From Cyathus striatus (taxonomy: Eukaryota; Basidiomycota; Agaricomycetes; Agaricales; Nidulariaceae), in the NCBI GenBank assembly GCA_025738555.1, contig JAOVFP010000003.1, forward strand, positions 744,001-808,000: a stretch of DNA of 64,000 bases, in the 5' to 3' direction. This document shows positions 35,091 through 47,962 of the stretch, piece after piece (position 1 is the stretch's first letter; the number at the start of each line of letters is the position of its first letter). A program made the position numbers and the translations under genes. The notes beneath the pieces are model-generated. The model was not told where the DNA came from and ran no database searches. It worked only from the letters and a program-made list of their open reading frames with translations.

Positions 35091-36495
35091 CCATGCTTAA
35101 ATCCCTCTTCCGCATCCACCTAATCCGCGCAGGAGCTTTGAAATCTCGCAACGAATTTCTGTTCAATATGCCCACAGACCCACTCGCACCAGGGATTCAG
35201 TAGACGCGTATTCGGATGGATCGTAGCTCCCCCAACGAAACGACGCAGATTGGCCACTAGTCACTGCGGCTACCCAGGCGATATCGGACTAGACACCTTC
35301 CTGGAGGATGAAGGACTCTAGCCTACGAGTCACGATACCAACGAGAGCTCTGAGAGCTGAGAGAGGCTCAATGTTGGCTCTGGAGTGGGGGGGTGATATC
35401 TCGATCAGGGAAGAACTTGAAGGTCTTCGGTCGTCTGTGACTTGGATTATGAAAGGCGTGGGGGTGTTCAGAGATGTGGTCTATGCTTGGGCGGGGTGAA
35501 GTGATCACAGTCAACGCTAGGTCGACGGTTACCCCATTCCTTAAATGGGTTCTGGAGTCCTCGGAGCATAGCGTACCTGAATGTGAGCCTAGGGCGAACG
35601 GCTGGGGCGACTTCGACGATGCCAGTAAAGGAGAAATCGAATTTGGAGCGCTTTCGTCGCCCTACGAGGTTGATAAGCCTCACGCTGCGATGCTCCACAT
35701 GGGTTTGCCGATCTCACTCCCTTCTTTAACGCTCCTTAGCCGTAGGCTAATCAACAACTCCCTCCCTCGAAACTGAGCCCTTCCGTATCCACCAAAACGA
35801 TTCACTCTATATATCGAGCCAGAAGTAGCACACGAAAGCGAACCCTGGCACGGTGCGGGACTCTTGCTCCCCCATCTGAAGTTGCACAAATGCATGATGT
35901 TTGAGATAGATTCTGGGCGTTTAATTCGACTACTCGTGTTTGTAGTAGTGGAGGGAGTCGCATCCTCTGTCTGTGATGCTTGAGGGAGAAGAAAACGGGA
36001 GGTAGGAGCGTAGGCGTGGGTAGGATATGGAAGAGGTCGTAGTCAATAGTGAACGTTGGCGGGAATGGTCTTCATTTCGTATCCTGAAGCACACGTAATT
36101 CTAAACGCCATTAGTGGAGTTCAATCTTGGCGATGCACGATACAGCTACAGCTGTCTTGTAACGCGCGCTAAGCTTTTTCGGCAGGATTGTAGTGTTGCT
36201 GTCAAGTTGCTGTAGCGATTGATTTGTAGCGATGCGACAAAACGGCCAAGATTGAACTCCCCTATTGGCAACACATCATCATAAAAACGAAAGAAAGACG
36301 CACGATAAACTTGTTAATTATACGATACTATGCTTAAACCCCTCCTCTGACTGAGTCAACCCAAATGCTCTTGTCGTAAAAATAAACAGCGCACGCAGGA
36401 GTCTTCAAATCCTGCCACGAATTGTTCTCAATACGCCCGAAGAGGCGAACTTGCGCCCTAACAAAACAATGCAGAATCGTTACTAGCCACTGCAG
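35091..36495 (-). repeat. Two fragments of an unidentified dispersed sequence family
   Basis: 35095-35900 and 36330-36495 each contain the phrase CTTAAA(T/C)CCCTC…GCAGGAG(C/T)…TTCAAA…CGAATT…, found again at 44600-44740, 50760-50880 and 60120-60230. Minus-strand readings give similar short peptides (WQDLKTPACAVYF; SEDLKIPVRISQV). A second shared block (GGCTACC/GACTGCAGG … GACACC…GAGGATGAA…GACTC) follows. The copy starting at 36330 continues beyond the transposon at 40670. It could be a degraded host gene family or an unknown repeat. Confidence 0.45.
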
Positions 36496-39400
36496 GGGCT
36501 ACTAGAATTTGACGTTGCCCTGTATTTTGACGCTGCCGTGACGTTGCCTCACTGGCAACGTCAATTCTTGCACGACAACGTCACGCAACGCCGGGCAACG
36601 TCACAGCAACGCCAAAGTGCTCGCGATCGATTTGTTCCCACACCCTCGCTAACAAATTTCGACCGCGAGTCAATGTCTCCCGCCCCTCCCTTTTGGAATT
36701 TCACACATGTGTTACCATTGCCCGCCTCCTGCTCATCGTTTCCCATGCTTTTCCTCACAGTTTTTGATAATTTTCTTACACAAACACATAGTCTATTATT
36801 TATACTACAATATAGAGTTATCTTACTTTACAAAGTATGGTACATGTTACAGTGAAAGATTTAAAAAAATGTGTCTAATTCACATTTTTCATATCTTTAT
36901 TACCATAATTACATAGTGAAATATTGACTGATACAGTATACAACCATCAAACATGACAACAAAAATAAGAAGTTGATTTACAACGTCATATATAAGAGTA
37001 AAAAACATAAAATTGACATGGGTGAGTAGCTGAATATGTACTCTACAACATAGTAAAATTTTGAAAGATTTGGGATGCATTAAGTGGGTGAAATTTGGAA
37101 AATAGTCAATGAAGTTTGAAACCAGCCTTTACCACATGGCGTGACAGAGTGATTGCCAAAATTGTCAAGCCACAGACCCAACACATGACAGTTGCTATCA
37201 TGATGCACCATCATATTCCCTTCCCTACTCCTCCTCCTCCTATTTTGGCTGCTTTTTTGCTTTTTTATAAGCATCATTTGCTTCCTTAAACCTCTTGGTA
37301 TGTCTTGCATTCTCTGCTTTTCTTTCTTCCTCATTCTGGTCCCACTCCTGCACTGCAGCCTGCCACAACTCCTGGGCTTTGGCTTTCCTGGACTTTTGGG
37401 CTTCTTCTTGCCGCTGCTGTTCAGTGCGCTCCACAACCTTCTGGTAAAATTCATCACCAGATAGCATTCGAGGTAAGCCATCCCCCATTAGCTTTCCTAG
37501 CCCTTTCTTTTTCTTTTTATTCTCCTTTGATGCGAGCTCAACTTGCACCTTTTTGCAGTACATCTCGTTTAAAAGGTTGGATGCTTGAGCTTGTACAAGC
37601 CTTCCTTGAAGGTTGTTGTTGTCGATATGGGTCTCCTTTAAGGCAGCAAGGAGAAGGGCCTTGTTCTCAGTCTGAGGTGTTATTGAGAGGAGGTCTACAA
37701 TCATGGTGGAGGGTGGTTCTATTGGTTGTGATGACACATGAACCATGTGTGATGAAGAAGTAACAGCTGCTTTCCCAATAAGGTAACCCATGTTGGTTGT
37801 TGCCAGCTCTCGTGCTGCTTCATCAACTATTTCTTTCCTGTGCTTCTTCTGCACTTCTGATGGGGATGGTGGGTCTTCATCATCACTCTTGTTGATTGTT
37901 GCTAATGTTGTGGCTTCGTCTTCTATTGACAGGTTCTCAATCATTTTTGCTATTGTTCAAAGTGGGGTAGGAGGTGCTGCAGGGAGATTTGACTGTGTAG
38001 ATTTGGGCTGGCTTGGTGCAAGCATTGTTGGAGTAACCACAGTAGGATCAAATGGATGTACCCCTGTTTTGTGAAAGGCTGCTTTAACATTTTCAGCAGA
38101 TAATGCTGCAATATGAGCATTTCTGTAAATTTCAAGAAAATTATCTTTTGTTATTTCTCCTGCATGAGTACATGCAAACTTGTCTTGCTCCTGGCTTAGT
38201 CGACATTTCAGGACTGCAAATATGACAACATCCAGCCCTTGATATATATGTGTGGTATGTGATGGATAACATAGCACAAGAATCTTCTTCTCTCGGGCAT
38301 AGTTCAGGAAGTCCAGGCTATAGTGGGATGTATGACCATCCACTAGCAGTAGCCGCCATTCATCACCAGCCTTCTCACTGGTCTGCTTGTCGAAGAGCTT
38401 TAGCCAGTCTGTGCCAATTTCATTGTCTGTCCAGCCCTTCTGCGAATACCCAATGCTGCAAATACAAGTGAGTCTTATATCAATTGAACAGTCTTACAAA
38501 GTATTTGCAGGGTTGTTTTGTTGCCATTTAACATGGTATCCCTTTCCCTTGAAAATAACCCTGGGAGGTAGGCTAGACCCATCTGCACAAATTGACACCA
38601 GGACAGTAATATTTTCTTTACTGCCAGTCCGTCTTTGGTAATGGGGTCCATGTCATTGACCACCTATGACTTGCCCCTTCTCAGAACCATATGATTGACA
38701 CCTGACTTCATCAACAGCATATATGTTCTCGCTTTTGATATTATAGTCATGTAATGTTGACTCGAGAAGGTCCCACCACATTTTGTTTGTATTCAGGTTA
38801 GCAGCATTGGCTCTCTTCAATTCCAATGGTGTTGACCATGTAGTTTTTATCCTGTCTGAGTGTTTCTCGACAAAGCATATAGTCCAGTTTTTGCCAATAC
38901 CTTCTGATGGAAAGTCTGAGTTTGGGCCCAGCTGAGCACGTACCAACTTGTCAACTGTTTCTTTCAATAAATGATGTGTAAAAAGAAATCCTTGATTTGC
39001 TGATTTTGTAAGGAGATCAAGTACGAGTTCCGTTTCAGAGGGAAGTAGCCACTGCTGCTTATATGCCCTCTCAGACAAACTGTGTCGGCCCTTCACTCTT
39101 TCTATAATGGTATTATAGTTGAGCTTAATATGTTTTCCTGTTGATTCCAAGTAAATTTGCTCAAAATCTAAAGCAATTTTATGTGCACTCTTTCCCTTTG
39201 GCTTCTTCCTCTCCTGGCGATATACATCTGCAGCATGTGATATCCACTCCTCTACAACCTTTCTATCCTCACACTGCTTTAGTGATTGGGATTTAGTTTT
39301 AGCTGTCATTGTTAAAATTGATATACAGAGAGAGAAGAGACTTGATTTTAACATGGGGGACATCCATATTATGCTGCATAGGAACATGGTTTCCGTGTGG

Positions 39401-40662
39401 CATCCTCATGGAATACAAGTGATACTACAGAACTTGTGGACACACAATTCATTAATTATCATGCATGCTGTGTCCAGGCAGTACATAGAAGCTAATAATA
39501 GGCATTATGGAATGATTTACCTTTGCTGCTCCTTCGTACAAGATCATTTACTTTTCAAACTGCTCAATTTTTGGAAAACCCATCAAAACATAATGCTAAA
39601 TTTTAGATTAATGTTGATCTCTGTGCAAGGGATACATACATCAATGTATAACTAACATATCTAGCTGTAATTTACAAAAGAATGCACAGCATTCTGTGCT
39701 ATTTTGAGACCAGGAGTGAGGAGATAAGAGTGATTTGTCATGTGATGTGGTGGTGTCATGTTTGATGGTTGTATACTGTACATATGTCATAATTTATATT
39801 AGATGATGCAAAAATAATTGAAGAAAATAAAAGAGAATTGAGCTACAAAATAAGAAAAAACTTGCTCACTACTGAGTATGATCACAAGGAAGTTTGATAT
39901 GTGCCACGGCAATGAGGAGGGGTGCTTGATCAAGTGATGGATAGGTTGAACACTGTGTACAAATATAAACAAAGGTGGGGCGGAGGGCGTGGGAAAAGTT
40001 GAACCTCCAGCAATGTCAAAGGCAACGTCAAGCAACATCAGGCAATGTCACGGCAACACCAAATCTAACAAAAAAAATCAAATCAGCAACATCACACAAT
40101 GCCAGGAAATGTCTGGCAATGCCAAGCAACGTCAATTCTCAGATCGGCAATGTCAGTTCTCAAATGGCAATGTCAGGCAACATCAAAATCTGATTTTCAA
40201 CAATTTCTACAACTAGTATAAAAATGAGCAGAGTGCATGTATTTCTACCAAATCTTTATTTTTATTTTTATATATCATGTATTTACTAACTAAAAGCTGT
40301 CTAGAGTAGAAATGTTGTGTACAAAGGAAAAGAAAAACTTATTTCCAACTTACATATTTCACTGTGAGATTATAAGTTATACCCTGTTATACATGGGTCA
40401 TATTCCTTATCAAGTGCTAATATATGTTATATGAATGCAAGGTACATTTTTCATTGTGAAATAATACTAATTTATCGTATTTATTACTAACTAAGCATGT
40501 GCACAAGCAGGACTTGAACACAGGACCTCACCAAGCAATGCCACTGCAATGCCAGGCAATGCCAAAATTAAATATGCAACGTCAGGCAATGTCCATGCAA
40601 CGCCAGGCAATGTCACTCGGGCAACGTCAAAATATAGGGCAATGTCAAAATCTGTAGGCCCT
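36496..40662 (-). mobile_element. DDE_1 (pogo/CENP-B-like) DNA transposon with CAACGTCA-rich ends
   Basis: Left end AGGGGCTACTAGAATTTGAC then GTTGCCCTGTATTTTGACGC. The reverse complement of the right end is AGGGCCTACAGATTTTGACA then TTGCCCTATATTTTGACG. Both ends extend into GGCAACGTCA-type direct repeats (36511-36612; 40009-40180; 40539-40650). The flanks CACTGC (left) and CACTTGC (right) may be an imperfect target duplication. They join two halves of a dispersed family whose intact form is seen at 35260-35320, so the insertion is real. The single transposase gene is on the minus strand. Confidence 0.75.
37240..39309 (-). pseudogene. DDE_1 superfamily transposase, two nonsense mutations
   Basis: Read as exons 39309-38498 and 38455-37240 with a 42-nt GTAAGA…TGCAG intron. 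The frame is single throughout. The N-terminus has a helix-turn-helix DNA-binding region (KQCEDRKVVEEWISHAADVY, then YNTIIERVKGR and a CENP-B-like segment to SDRIKTTWSTPLELKRA). The catalytic domain has ENIYAVDE (first Asp), VSICADGSSLPP, LLVDGHTSHYS (second Asp) and PSHTTHIYQGLDVVIF (third Asp). The C-terminus is basic and coiled-coil-like (KLMGDGLPRMLSGDEFYQKV). In-frame TGA codons at 38653-38655 and 37957-37959 inactivate it. Such enzymes cut and paste the element by binding its terminal repeats, which here are CAACGTCA arrays. Confidence 0.8.
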
Positions 40663-41300
40663 CACTTGCAGGAATCCACACTATCTCATACCAGACACCT
40701 CCCTTGAGGATGAAAGACCCACTTTTGGCGATATAGGGGTATAATATGTAGTGAGAACCAAGGACAACGACAAAACGGATATGTGGTTTGCACTTGTGTG
40801 TGATAAAGAGTCTGTTAGCATTAGGTCCAGGGCCCATGACCAGAACGTGAGCCTTAAAGGAAGGGCTGGGTTGTCTTAGATGATGACGGCAAAGAAGACA
40901 TGGCATATGACGCGCTATTGTTGTCCTGCGAGGATGATATGCCTCACGCCGTGACGCTACCCACGAATCATCTAATGCCATCTTTCTACTCCCGCCTGCT
41001 TTCGCCTTAGGTTTGTCAATCTCCCTCTCCTCTTTGACACCCTGCTTATCTCAAGCCAATAACAATCCCATCCGCTCCCTTTCGAACCGTGTCAACCCAA
41101 TGTATCACTTCATATCTCAGGCAAAGAATGAAAAATGAAGGTGAACCCTGCATCGATGCAGGACTCTTGCTCCCCCGTCGACTACTCGAGCTTGTAGCAG
41201 TGAGGGGAGTGATCCGTAAAACTCCAGCTCCCTCTGTCTGTGATGCTTGCGAGTGAACAAAACAGGAGGTGAGAGTGTAGGTGTGGTTTAGCAAGGAGGA
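40663..41300 (-). repeat. Right part of the dispersed-family copy split by the transposon
   Basis: AGACACCTCCCTTGAGGATG after the transposon matches AGACACCTTCCTGGAGGATG at 35288-35307. The minus-strand peptide GSKSPASMQGSP at about 41140-41200 matches GSKSPAPCQGSL at about 35840. It therefore continues the copy that begins at 36330. Confidence 0.5.
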
Positions 41301-42399
41301 GAGCTGGAAGTCATTGGTGAACGTTGGAAGGAGTAGTGTTCTGAAGAGGGGAGGGATGAGGCGCAGGAGTGGAGTTGGGGTGTTAAGTGAGGTCTTCGTT
41401 TCGGTGTTGGTATTCTACTCAGACCCAGTATAAGTAGCATAAAAGGAAGGCTGAGGAAAACGAACCAAACAAGCGCCCAGACACAGTCCTCCCCAACCAA
41501 TAACAAAGACCATCCCTCTTCATCATCCTCTATGATCTAGCAGCCCCATTGACAGTATAGACTGAAACTCTCCAAGGCTCACTCTGGGCTAGGTAACATG
41601 TCACAAGATCCACCGCTGGACACCAAAGTCCCCACATAAGGATCAAGTCAAGTATGAAACATCCAGCAGCTACATACTAGCAGCCGTTCTTCAAGTTCTT
41701 GGGCTCCTCTTCTCACGTTCACGGTGAATGGATTGGTTCACTGGGTTGAATATCAGATAGTGTCTTCTAAGAGGTGAGTCATGTTCCTATCGTATTACGA
41801 TGTGTTGTCAATGTCATTGCCATGTACTAGCCCAACAGGGACTTCAATGGAGGGAATATGCAGTGGTGGACTGATTGATGCGGAGGTAGTAAGTAACTGG
41901 GAAGCTGAGGGGTTGATGTGCGTTGATTACAAAGCATGGCGGCTATACCTGCTTGACTCAGCGCTTGTCTTGTGCTCATCCTTAGGTGTTTGTTCGGCGT
42001 TCGCATCGTCATCCTGTACTAAACCAGTCTAGTTCATGTCTAAGTTCTACTGATAAAAATTCTATTTCCAGCTAAGATCTCTATGAAACATATTAATACA
42101 AGAGTGAAGCAAAAGTCGAAAAGATATATTAGTAATTACGCACCCTACTGAAGGTAGCCCTTGGTACAACATTTCGATATGATGAAAATAATCATTTATC
42201 CTCCTAGATTACTCAGTTACTCATTAAATGAGCTACTTAAAAGATGACATACATCGAAACCCAAGCCAAGTTATTCCTAGGGCGATTACTTGCTTAGACC
42301 TTATGCAAGATGTGAATGTAAATATGATAGCTATCATTGTAGGTAAGGGTAGATATCTAATCTCTGATACATACTGTGCAATCAATTGACACACAGTTT
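41301..42399. other. Stretch without a supported gene
   Basis: Only short motif-free ORFs. Collinearity with the second duplicate begins near 42440. Confidence 0.4.
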
Positions 42400-42551
42400 C
42401 ATTCCATTCCTTTTACCTTTCTCAGTCCCTTCAAGTCGCCCATATTTTGATGATTCATGGCGACATTCACTCATCAAGCATTGTGGATACAGCACAAATC
42501 ACTGTGTGTTGACCATAAAGGCTTAGTAATGAAAGAGTACTTACCATAATG

Positions 42552-43328
42552 TGTTTCAGGTTTCATTGACATTTTCAGCACTTGTGTCCATTGCTTATTC
42601 GAAATCAACTGTGGCTATCCCAAGTATAGGATGCGTAGGATTTGTACCTCACTTCCTTACAAAACAACAAATGACCTCTTACATCGTCACACTTGCTCTT
42701 CATAGTATGCCAGTTTATGTTGTTTTCCAAAAATATGGCCCCTCAAATACCCACACTGCAGCCACATTATTTTTGCTAACCTTCTTCAGAGTAGGGAGGG
42801 ACTTCATCAGAGACAGTGGAGGCCTAAGAAATGCTATAATGGGACACAAAGCAGGTGTAGGTAGAGAAGCCCCACTGACTACCTTGGCTGTACATGATGG
42901 AACATTGTATTTCTTCATTCTCTTCGGTAAGTCAAAATAAAATGAATATTCACTTGCGGAATATATCTACGATATTTAGGATCTACGCTTGTCGCATCAG
43001 TGGCTTCAGCTCTTCAATTAAATGGATTTCTTAACTTTATAAATCCGCAAGTGTGATGGAAACTACTTTTTCGTATCAACTTACATTTACCTCAGATGCT
43101 ATATTGCAATTACATCAATGATGGTGAGTAATGCTAATTCAAAATTATAATGATATTTATGCTCCGAGTCAGGGCTCTAGATTAATACTGAAACTTCGAC
43201 AAACGTATGATGCACAAATAAATGAGTGCGCACCAACTGTTTCTCGATCAATTTTCTTTGTGGAACAAAGTGGTACAGACTTATCGTTGGAAGACTCAAG
43301 AAAATGTCGTAGAAGAAGTGGTGTATGA
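42552..43328 (+). pseudogene. DUF6533-like membrane protein, C-terminal half (duplicate A)
   Basis: An exon begins after TGTGTTTCAG (about 42560) and runs to 42926: hydrophobic FSALVSIAY, then THTAATLFLLTFF, then PLTTLAVHDGTLYFFILFG. An intron follows (42927-42979, GTAAGT…TTTAG). The next exon reads STLVASVASALQLNGFL with an in-frame TGA at 43054-43056. A further exon has SRLILKLRQTYDAQINE. Alternating hydrophobic segments and the RDGxxYF-like and SRxILxLR signatures fit the agaricomycete DUF6533 seven-helix family, whose function is unknown. The N-terminal exons seen in the copy at 47963 are missing here. Confidence 0.5.
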
Positions 43329-43606
43329 TGAGAATGATGGTTCTCGGAAAGCCAACCTGAGCAACAGGAATACAAGTTGTTTAAGGAGAGATTCGAAGTA
43401 AATTAGGCTTCTTTAACTATTAGCTATTTAGAAAGGATTTAACTTCTGTGGAATGTATTCACAATGGACTATGGACCACAACCAACCTAACCTTCAGATG
43501 ACCAGTATTGTTATCCTCAGCTTTATATTTGCTCAGCAAGGCACCTCTGTCATACACAAGCAACATACATGTAATTTGTACAAGTATATCTTTCCTGCAC
43601 TGCACA

Positions 43607-44001
43607 CACCTCAGACAGGCCTAAATCGGGTTCATGTAAATATGGTACATCCCGATTTTTGTAACAATTAGAATATGCCACAAAATATGTAATGTGTCAG
43701 ATGCATTAGAAAATTCTAAATTGGGTAATACATCTGCTTATTGTTCCAATTGTTTCATGCTGATTTTACCTGTGCAATGTGAACCAAGCCTCCAAAAATT
43801 TTCCGATTGGCCTAGGAACGGATGGGGTCACAGGTCTTATTGTAAATATCATGCATGGATCGATCAGTTTTCCTATTCTTGCACATATTCTAGATTTGCT
43901 CACACATCAGTCAGATAACATATTTTAATAACTATTCTAATTGTTAAGTAAATCAGGTTGTACCATATTTACAGCGATCCAATCCACCCTTGTCTGAGGT
44001 G
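43607..44001. mobile_element. 395-bp MITE with CACCTCAGACA termini and ACA target duplication
   Basis: Ends CACCTCAGACAGGCC and, reverse-complemented, CACCTCAGACAAGGG, followed on both sides by the inverted word TGTAAATATGGTAC. Flanked by ACA (43604-43606, 44002-44004). The duplicate copy has the empty site TGCACTGCACAGCAGCAAC at about 50201-50219, which proves the boundaries. A 3-bp duplication with CAC termini is reminiscent of CACTA elements, but that assignment is inference. Confidence 0.85.
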
Positions 44002-44599
44002 ACAGCAGCAACTTATGCACCGCACATAATTACTATGTGGGGTATCGCAAAGTAACTTAGAGCTCTTGTAATTAATTGTAATAGGTACTATACTATGTAA
44101 GTAGTTTTTACTTACTGTTACCTAGTGAAGTTGATGTTGAGTAATCTTTAGATACGTCGAATCTCATATACTTATGTTGAAGCTTACATTAACCGACATT
44201 TTTGACAGCTATCGTGAACTATGTCGTAGCACGACATGCTAGGTAGGTGTACGTAAGAGCATTGTGAGCGGCACATCAGAGTATCAGGACGAACTGGTAG
44301 TTAGCTCTACAAGCAGCTCAGTGCAGGGTATGCAGTATTGTAAATTGGTAGAGTAGAAAGATGAGGCTAGCTTGCGGTATGCATTTCTTCACGAATGTTG
44401 TACAGAACGCGCCGAGTTGAGGTGTCTTCTGATGTAGTTATGAGATCATTACCATAATACATATGAGTCGAGGTTATCTTGATCCTACAATACAAGCGTG
44501 TGGTACGCATCCGAGAGCACTCGTAATTCTAAATGTTCATCAGCATGATAAGTATTACCATAAAGAACAAAACATTCACATTGGGGATTCGCAGAAAAC

Positions 44600-44990
44600 T
44601 CCTTTAACATCCCTAAACCCTCATGTTAATCTGCACCTGACTGATCCGCACAGGGATCTTCAAATCCTCCGACAAATTCCTTCTCAGTACACCCGCTGAT
44701 CCACTAGCACTCACACCAGGAACATGTTCCGATTGATCATAGCAGGGTCTAACGACGTAGACTGCAGGGACCCAAGCGACTTCGGTAGGCACCGACACCA
44801 TACTCGAGGATGAACGACTCCTCGTGTTGGGAAACGTAGGCGTAGCGACCATGGAGGATTGAGTACGGTCTAAGAAATACCTCGTCAATGGTGTTGCGAG
44901 AATGTGAGTGCATTTCTGCCGAGAGAAGTTTGAATATGCGACATGTGTGTGTGGTATCCTGCAGCACCTGCAATTCTAAACAGTCCTCAG
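44600..44990 (-). repeat. Dispersed-family fragment
   Basis: The minus-strand reading SASGSAGVLRRNLSEDLKIP matches the fragments at 50760-50880 and 60110-60320. I recognise no protein family. Confidence 0.45.
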
Positions 44991-45239
44991 CACAACATCA
45001 TCATTAAGAAAAAAACACATGTTCGACATTCTCAGCAAACTCCCTTACTGCTCACAAATCTCCTGACGAATCCCTCGAAACACCTGCCGACACACTAACA
45101 CTTGGGCAAGTGGATATATCAGAATTGGTAGTCACAGCCCTAGCAGAGCAGGCCAGGAGACCCAAGTAATTTTGGGTCTGACTCTCAGGGACACAAGGCT
45201 TGCTGTGTTGGGCAACATACACATAGAGATGACGGAGGA

Positions 45240-46120
45240 TCGATCATGTTCACCTCATTCGTGGGCTGCTCCTGCCCCTGCAGCCTCACTAACTCCTCAT
45301 TGAACTCCTTTCTACTATTGCTCTCCATCCCTAGCTCCTTCTCGATATTCTTCAACCGCTCCATTAGGTGGTACTTGCACTGGCATTTGGCGATCTTGAA
45401 ATTGACATCTCATTTTCGGAGGCAGTCGGGGACGGAGAGGGATTCGAGATGTCTTGGAGCTCCTGGACTTCACCTGTTAACACTCAGACTGCTGTGAAGT
45501 CGGCGAGTTTGTCGGGTTCGTCGAACTCAGCCTGTCGAAGACGTTTGAGACGATCTGGATCTGGTATTAGTAGGGTTGATGGAGACGAGGAGAGAACATA
45601 TGTACCTGGTTGATACTGAAGTTGGGGTTTTGGTCCCGAAAGACAGGATTGAGCTGAGTAATGTGGTCGTCCTTGTTGTATGGATGCGTTGCCATGTTCT
45701 TGATGTTAACGATTGAAATTGGGAATGTGTGCAGCAACGACGTGAGGAAGACTGGGGTATTCGTAAGTAAGGCAAAGAAAAAGAAAGGGAGAAAGCTTAC
45801 TCGTAGGTTCCTTAACCTTCTCTCCTTCCTCAGTCTCATGTGGGGGCATAGCAGGCGGCTCGACGGTCTGCGGTTTCTCAGCCTCCCCCGCGTCTATCTC
45901 CTTCTCGTCACCAGCCTTAACGAGCCCCGTACTGTGAATCCTCCTATGCGGGTTCAGTAAGACCCTCCCCATCCTCACCATCAGTGTCCTTGGCTGCAAA
46001 GATGCTCGCGAACTCAGTGAAAACGCCAAAGGGGTGGATTTGGTCGAGGTCAGTGGTAATGCCTGTGTCGGTGTTGAGATCCTTAAAGAGGGGCGTGCCG
46101 GTGCATTAGGTGCGTGGATA
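45240..46120 (-). pseudogene. Mitochondrial Lon protease (PIM1-like) N-domain fragment, duplicate A
   Basis: Minus-strand segments in the order of the Lon N-terminal domain: DLDQIHPFGVFTEFASIFAA and PHRRIHSTGLVKAGDE (about 46060-45910), VKEPT (about 45800), NIKNMATHPYNKDD (about 45690), LNPVFRDQNPNFSINQ (about 45640), DEPDKLAD and STGE-like VLTGE (about 45500), and KIAKCQCKYHLMERLKNIEK (about 45380-45330). These match the conserved VHPVGVFAQITSVF, HRRIKI, NxATQPYNKDD, FRDQxxxFSxNQ and KRQREYYLMEQLKxIKKELG elements of the family. Frames change between segments and the ATPase and protease domains are absent. It is a relic, not a working gene. Confidence 0.75.
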
Positions 46121-46449
46121 GCATGCGAGTCGGGAGGTTGTGAGCTCTCACAGGAATGTACTGTGTAGGGCTGTTCCTAGCCTGGGGTTGGGCTTGTTGG
46201 GGCCTGCTGTCATAGTCCCATATGTAATCCTGTCCCTCACAGTGGTATCCAAAAGAATTAAGAGAGAGAAATAGGAGAAAGCCACACACCCTGCATGGGT
46301 GAGGATGGGGAGGAAGATGGAGATGGGAGATGGGAGACCGCGGGTTGGTGGTTGGAGGAGGGACATGGAGAGCCACTGTTCGGCCGTATGACGCGTGATG
46401 CATTGATGGACGTTGATTAACATGTAACGTACATCGCTTCGCGACGCAC

Positions 46450-47950
46450 GTTAAAGGGCAAGCTTGACGAATCCTAGTTTTTAGATATATATTTTTTATA
46501 CATTCTAAATTAACTTGTTGCACTATATTTTAAATGCCACTATTTCGGCTTGAATTTTGTTGAAACAGAATGTAATCAGAATAATTATTATGTACTTTAT
46601 ATCAGTAGTCTTGTCTTCAATGTTCTATTAATGTGTGCTTCATTTTTATATACCAAACAGTAGTCCAACTTTTGTCCTGATATCCTAATTTTATTTTAAT
46701 AGCCTGTGAATTATTTATTTATTCTACCTTCACTCTAAATGCATGGGTGCACTGGTTGCCTAGTACCAATTATCCAATAGTATTTGAAGGTGATATAAAA
46801 GTACAAACTTAGTAAAAGTACTCATTGTTGAATCTAAAGTTTGAGCAGAGATGTATTTATGATGGAAATGTGTATATTCAATGCACCATCGCAATGCTGA
46901 CTAATGCACTGTATTGGCCCAGTACCCACCAACACAAAGCGGACAAACCTGAGCGTTTACGAAACATTCCGAAAGTGGTGGAGAAATCCGAGCGTGGCTG
47001 GCAAATCTGATGAGCATTTCGGAAAAATCCGAGAATGACGGACGAATCTGCACAGCCACTATGCATTTTCGCTCGCCAACGCAGACAAATAGGGGGAGCA
47101 AGCTCCCCCAACAAAGCAAGGTGGCTAAGTATACCTTGTGTTGATGCCGATCCGCTCGAAAGCTGTTGAGCTGGTGAACTGAGCCAAGATTAAGCTGAGC
47201 AACTTTGACAGGCCCAGCCAAGATCACACTCACGGCAAAAACCTCCATCGACGCTAAATCGAAGACTTCATCCTTTTAAAATAGGAAGCCACTTCTTAAG
47301 TGCTCAAGGTTTGAGGATACCTATTGGACGCATGAGATAGAAGACGCCTGAAGCGAAAAATGCCTTGAATATCGTAGTCTTGTGGCTTTAGTACTAATAA
47401 GTAGTACCTGCAGTGGTGGAAACTTCTAAGCACATACTACTGCATCAGAAATCCCGGACCTTAGTATCATCCCAAGGAAAGAGTGTTGGAGCTGTAGCAC
47501 ATGGACAATGACAAGCCCGAGAGATCTAAGTCAGTCTGACAGAAATTATAGAGTTAATGTCGGATTCGAGGGGGGAGATCCACTTTAAATTCACGCCAAG
47601 CTAATATCTAATATTGAGATGACTCGTCCAATTAGAGTACATATATGGAAAATACACCGAGAAAAGATTACAGGACATGATGAGTGAAGGGATGACTGAT
47701 CCAGGACACACATGCATTTTGCGTGCATTCCATGGGAAGCTTCGTTCTAAGTCATGTACTGGTTGTGGGCATATGTTTTCTGCTGGTTCGATATTTATAC
47801 GAAGATGCACCAGGAATGAATAGATGGTGAACTGGTAAGAATCAGAGGTTGTGTCTCATGAAGGCTGGGCACTAAATTATTAATACATATAGGCGCTTGT
47901 TGTACTCCTCTATATATATGAGCCTTGGGGTGCGACAACTACAATCCTAT
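46450..47950. other. Stretch without a supported gene
   Basis: AT-rich. A perfect short hairpin GGGGGAGC-AA-GCTCCCCC lies at about 47092-47109. No coding sequence or RNA gene is supported. Confidence 0.45.
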
Positions 47951-47962
47951 CAGAAAATCAAT

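Larger units (their letters stand above)
42440..46110. repeat. Segmental duplication, copy A
   Basis: It is collinear with 48840-50880 plus 59835-61210. Shared blocks in order: DUF6533-like exons, the TTCACAATGGACTATG block, the dispersed-family block with GTAGACTGCAGGGACC, and the Lon fragment. Identity looks like roughly 85-90% by eye. Copy A has an extra 395-bp MITE; copy B has the satellite block and the chromovirus. Confidence 0.8.

Noticed and set aside
40500..40540. tRNA gene 3' half (GTTCAAGTCC on the minus strand)
   Set aside because: Only a T-arm-like word is present. No A-box or acceptor pairing lies at the right distance.
46148..46523. Minus-strand ORFs upstream of the Lon relic as its presequence
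   Set aside because: No recognisable mitochondrial signal or Lon similarity, and the frame does not join.
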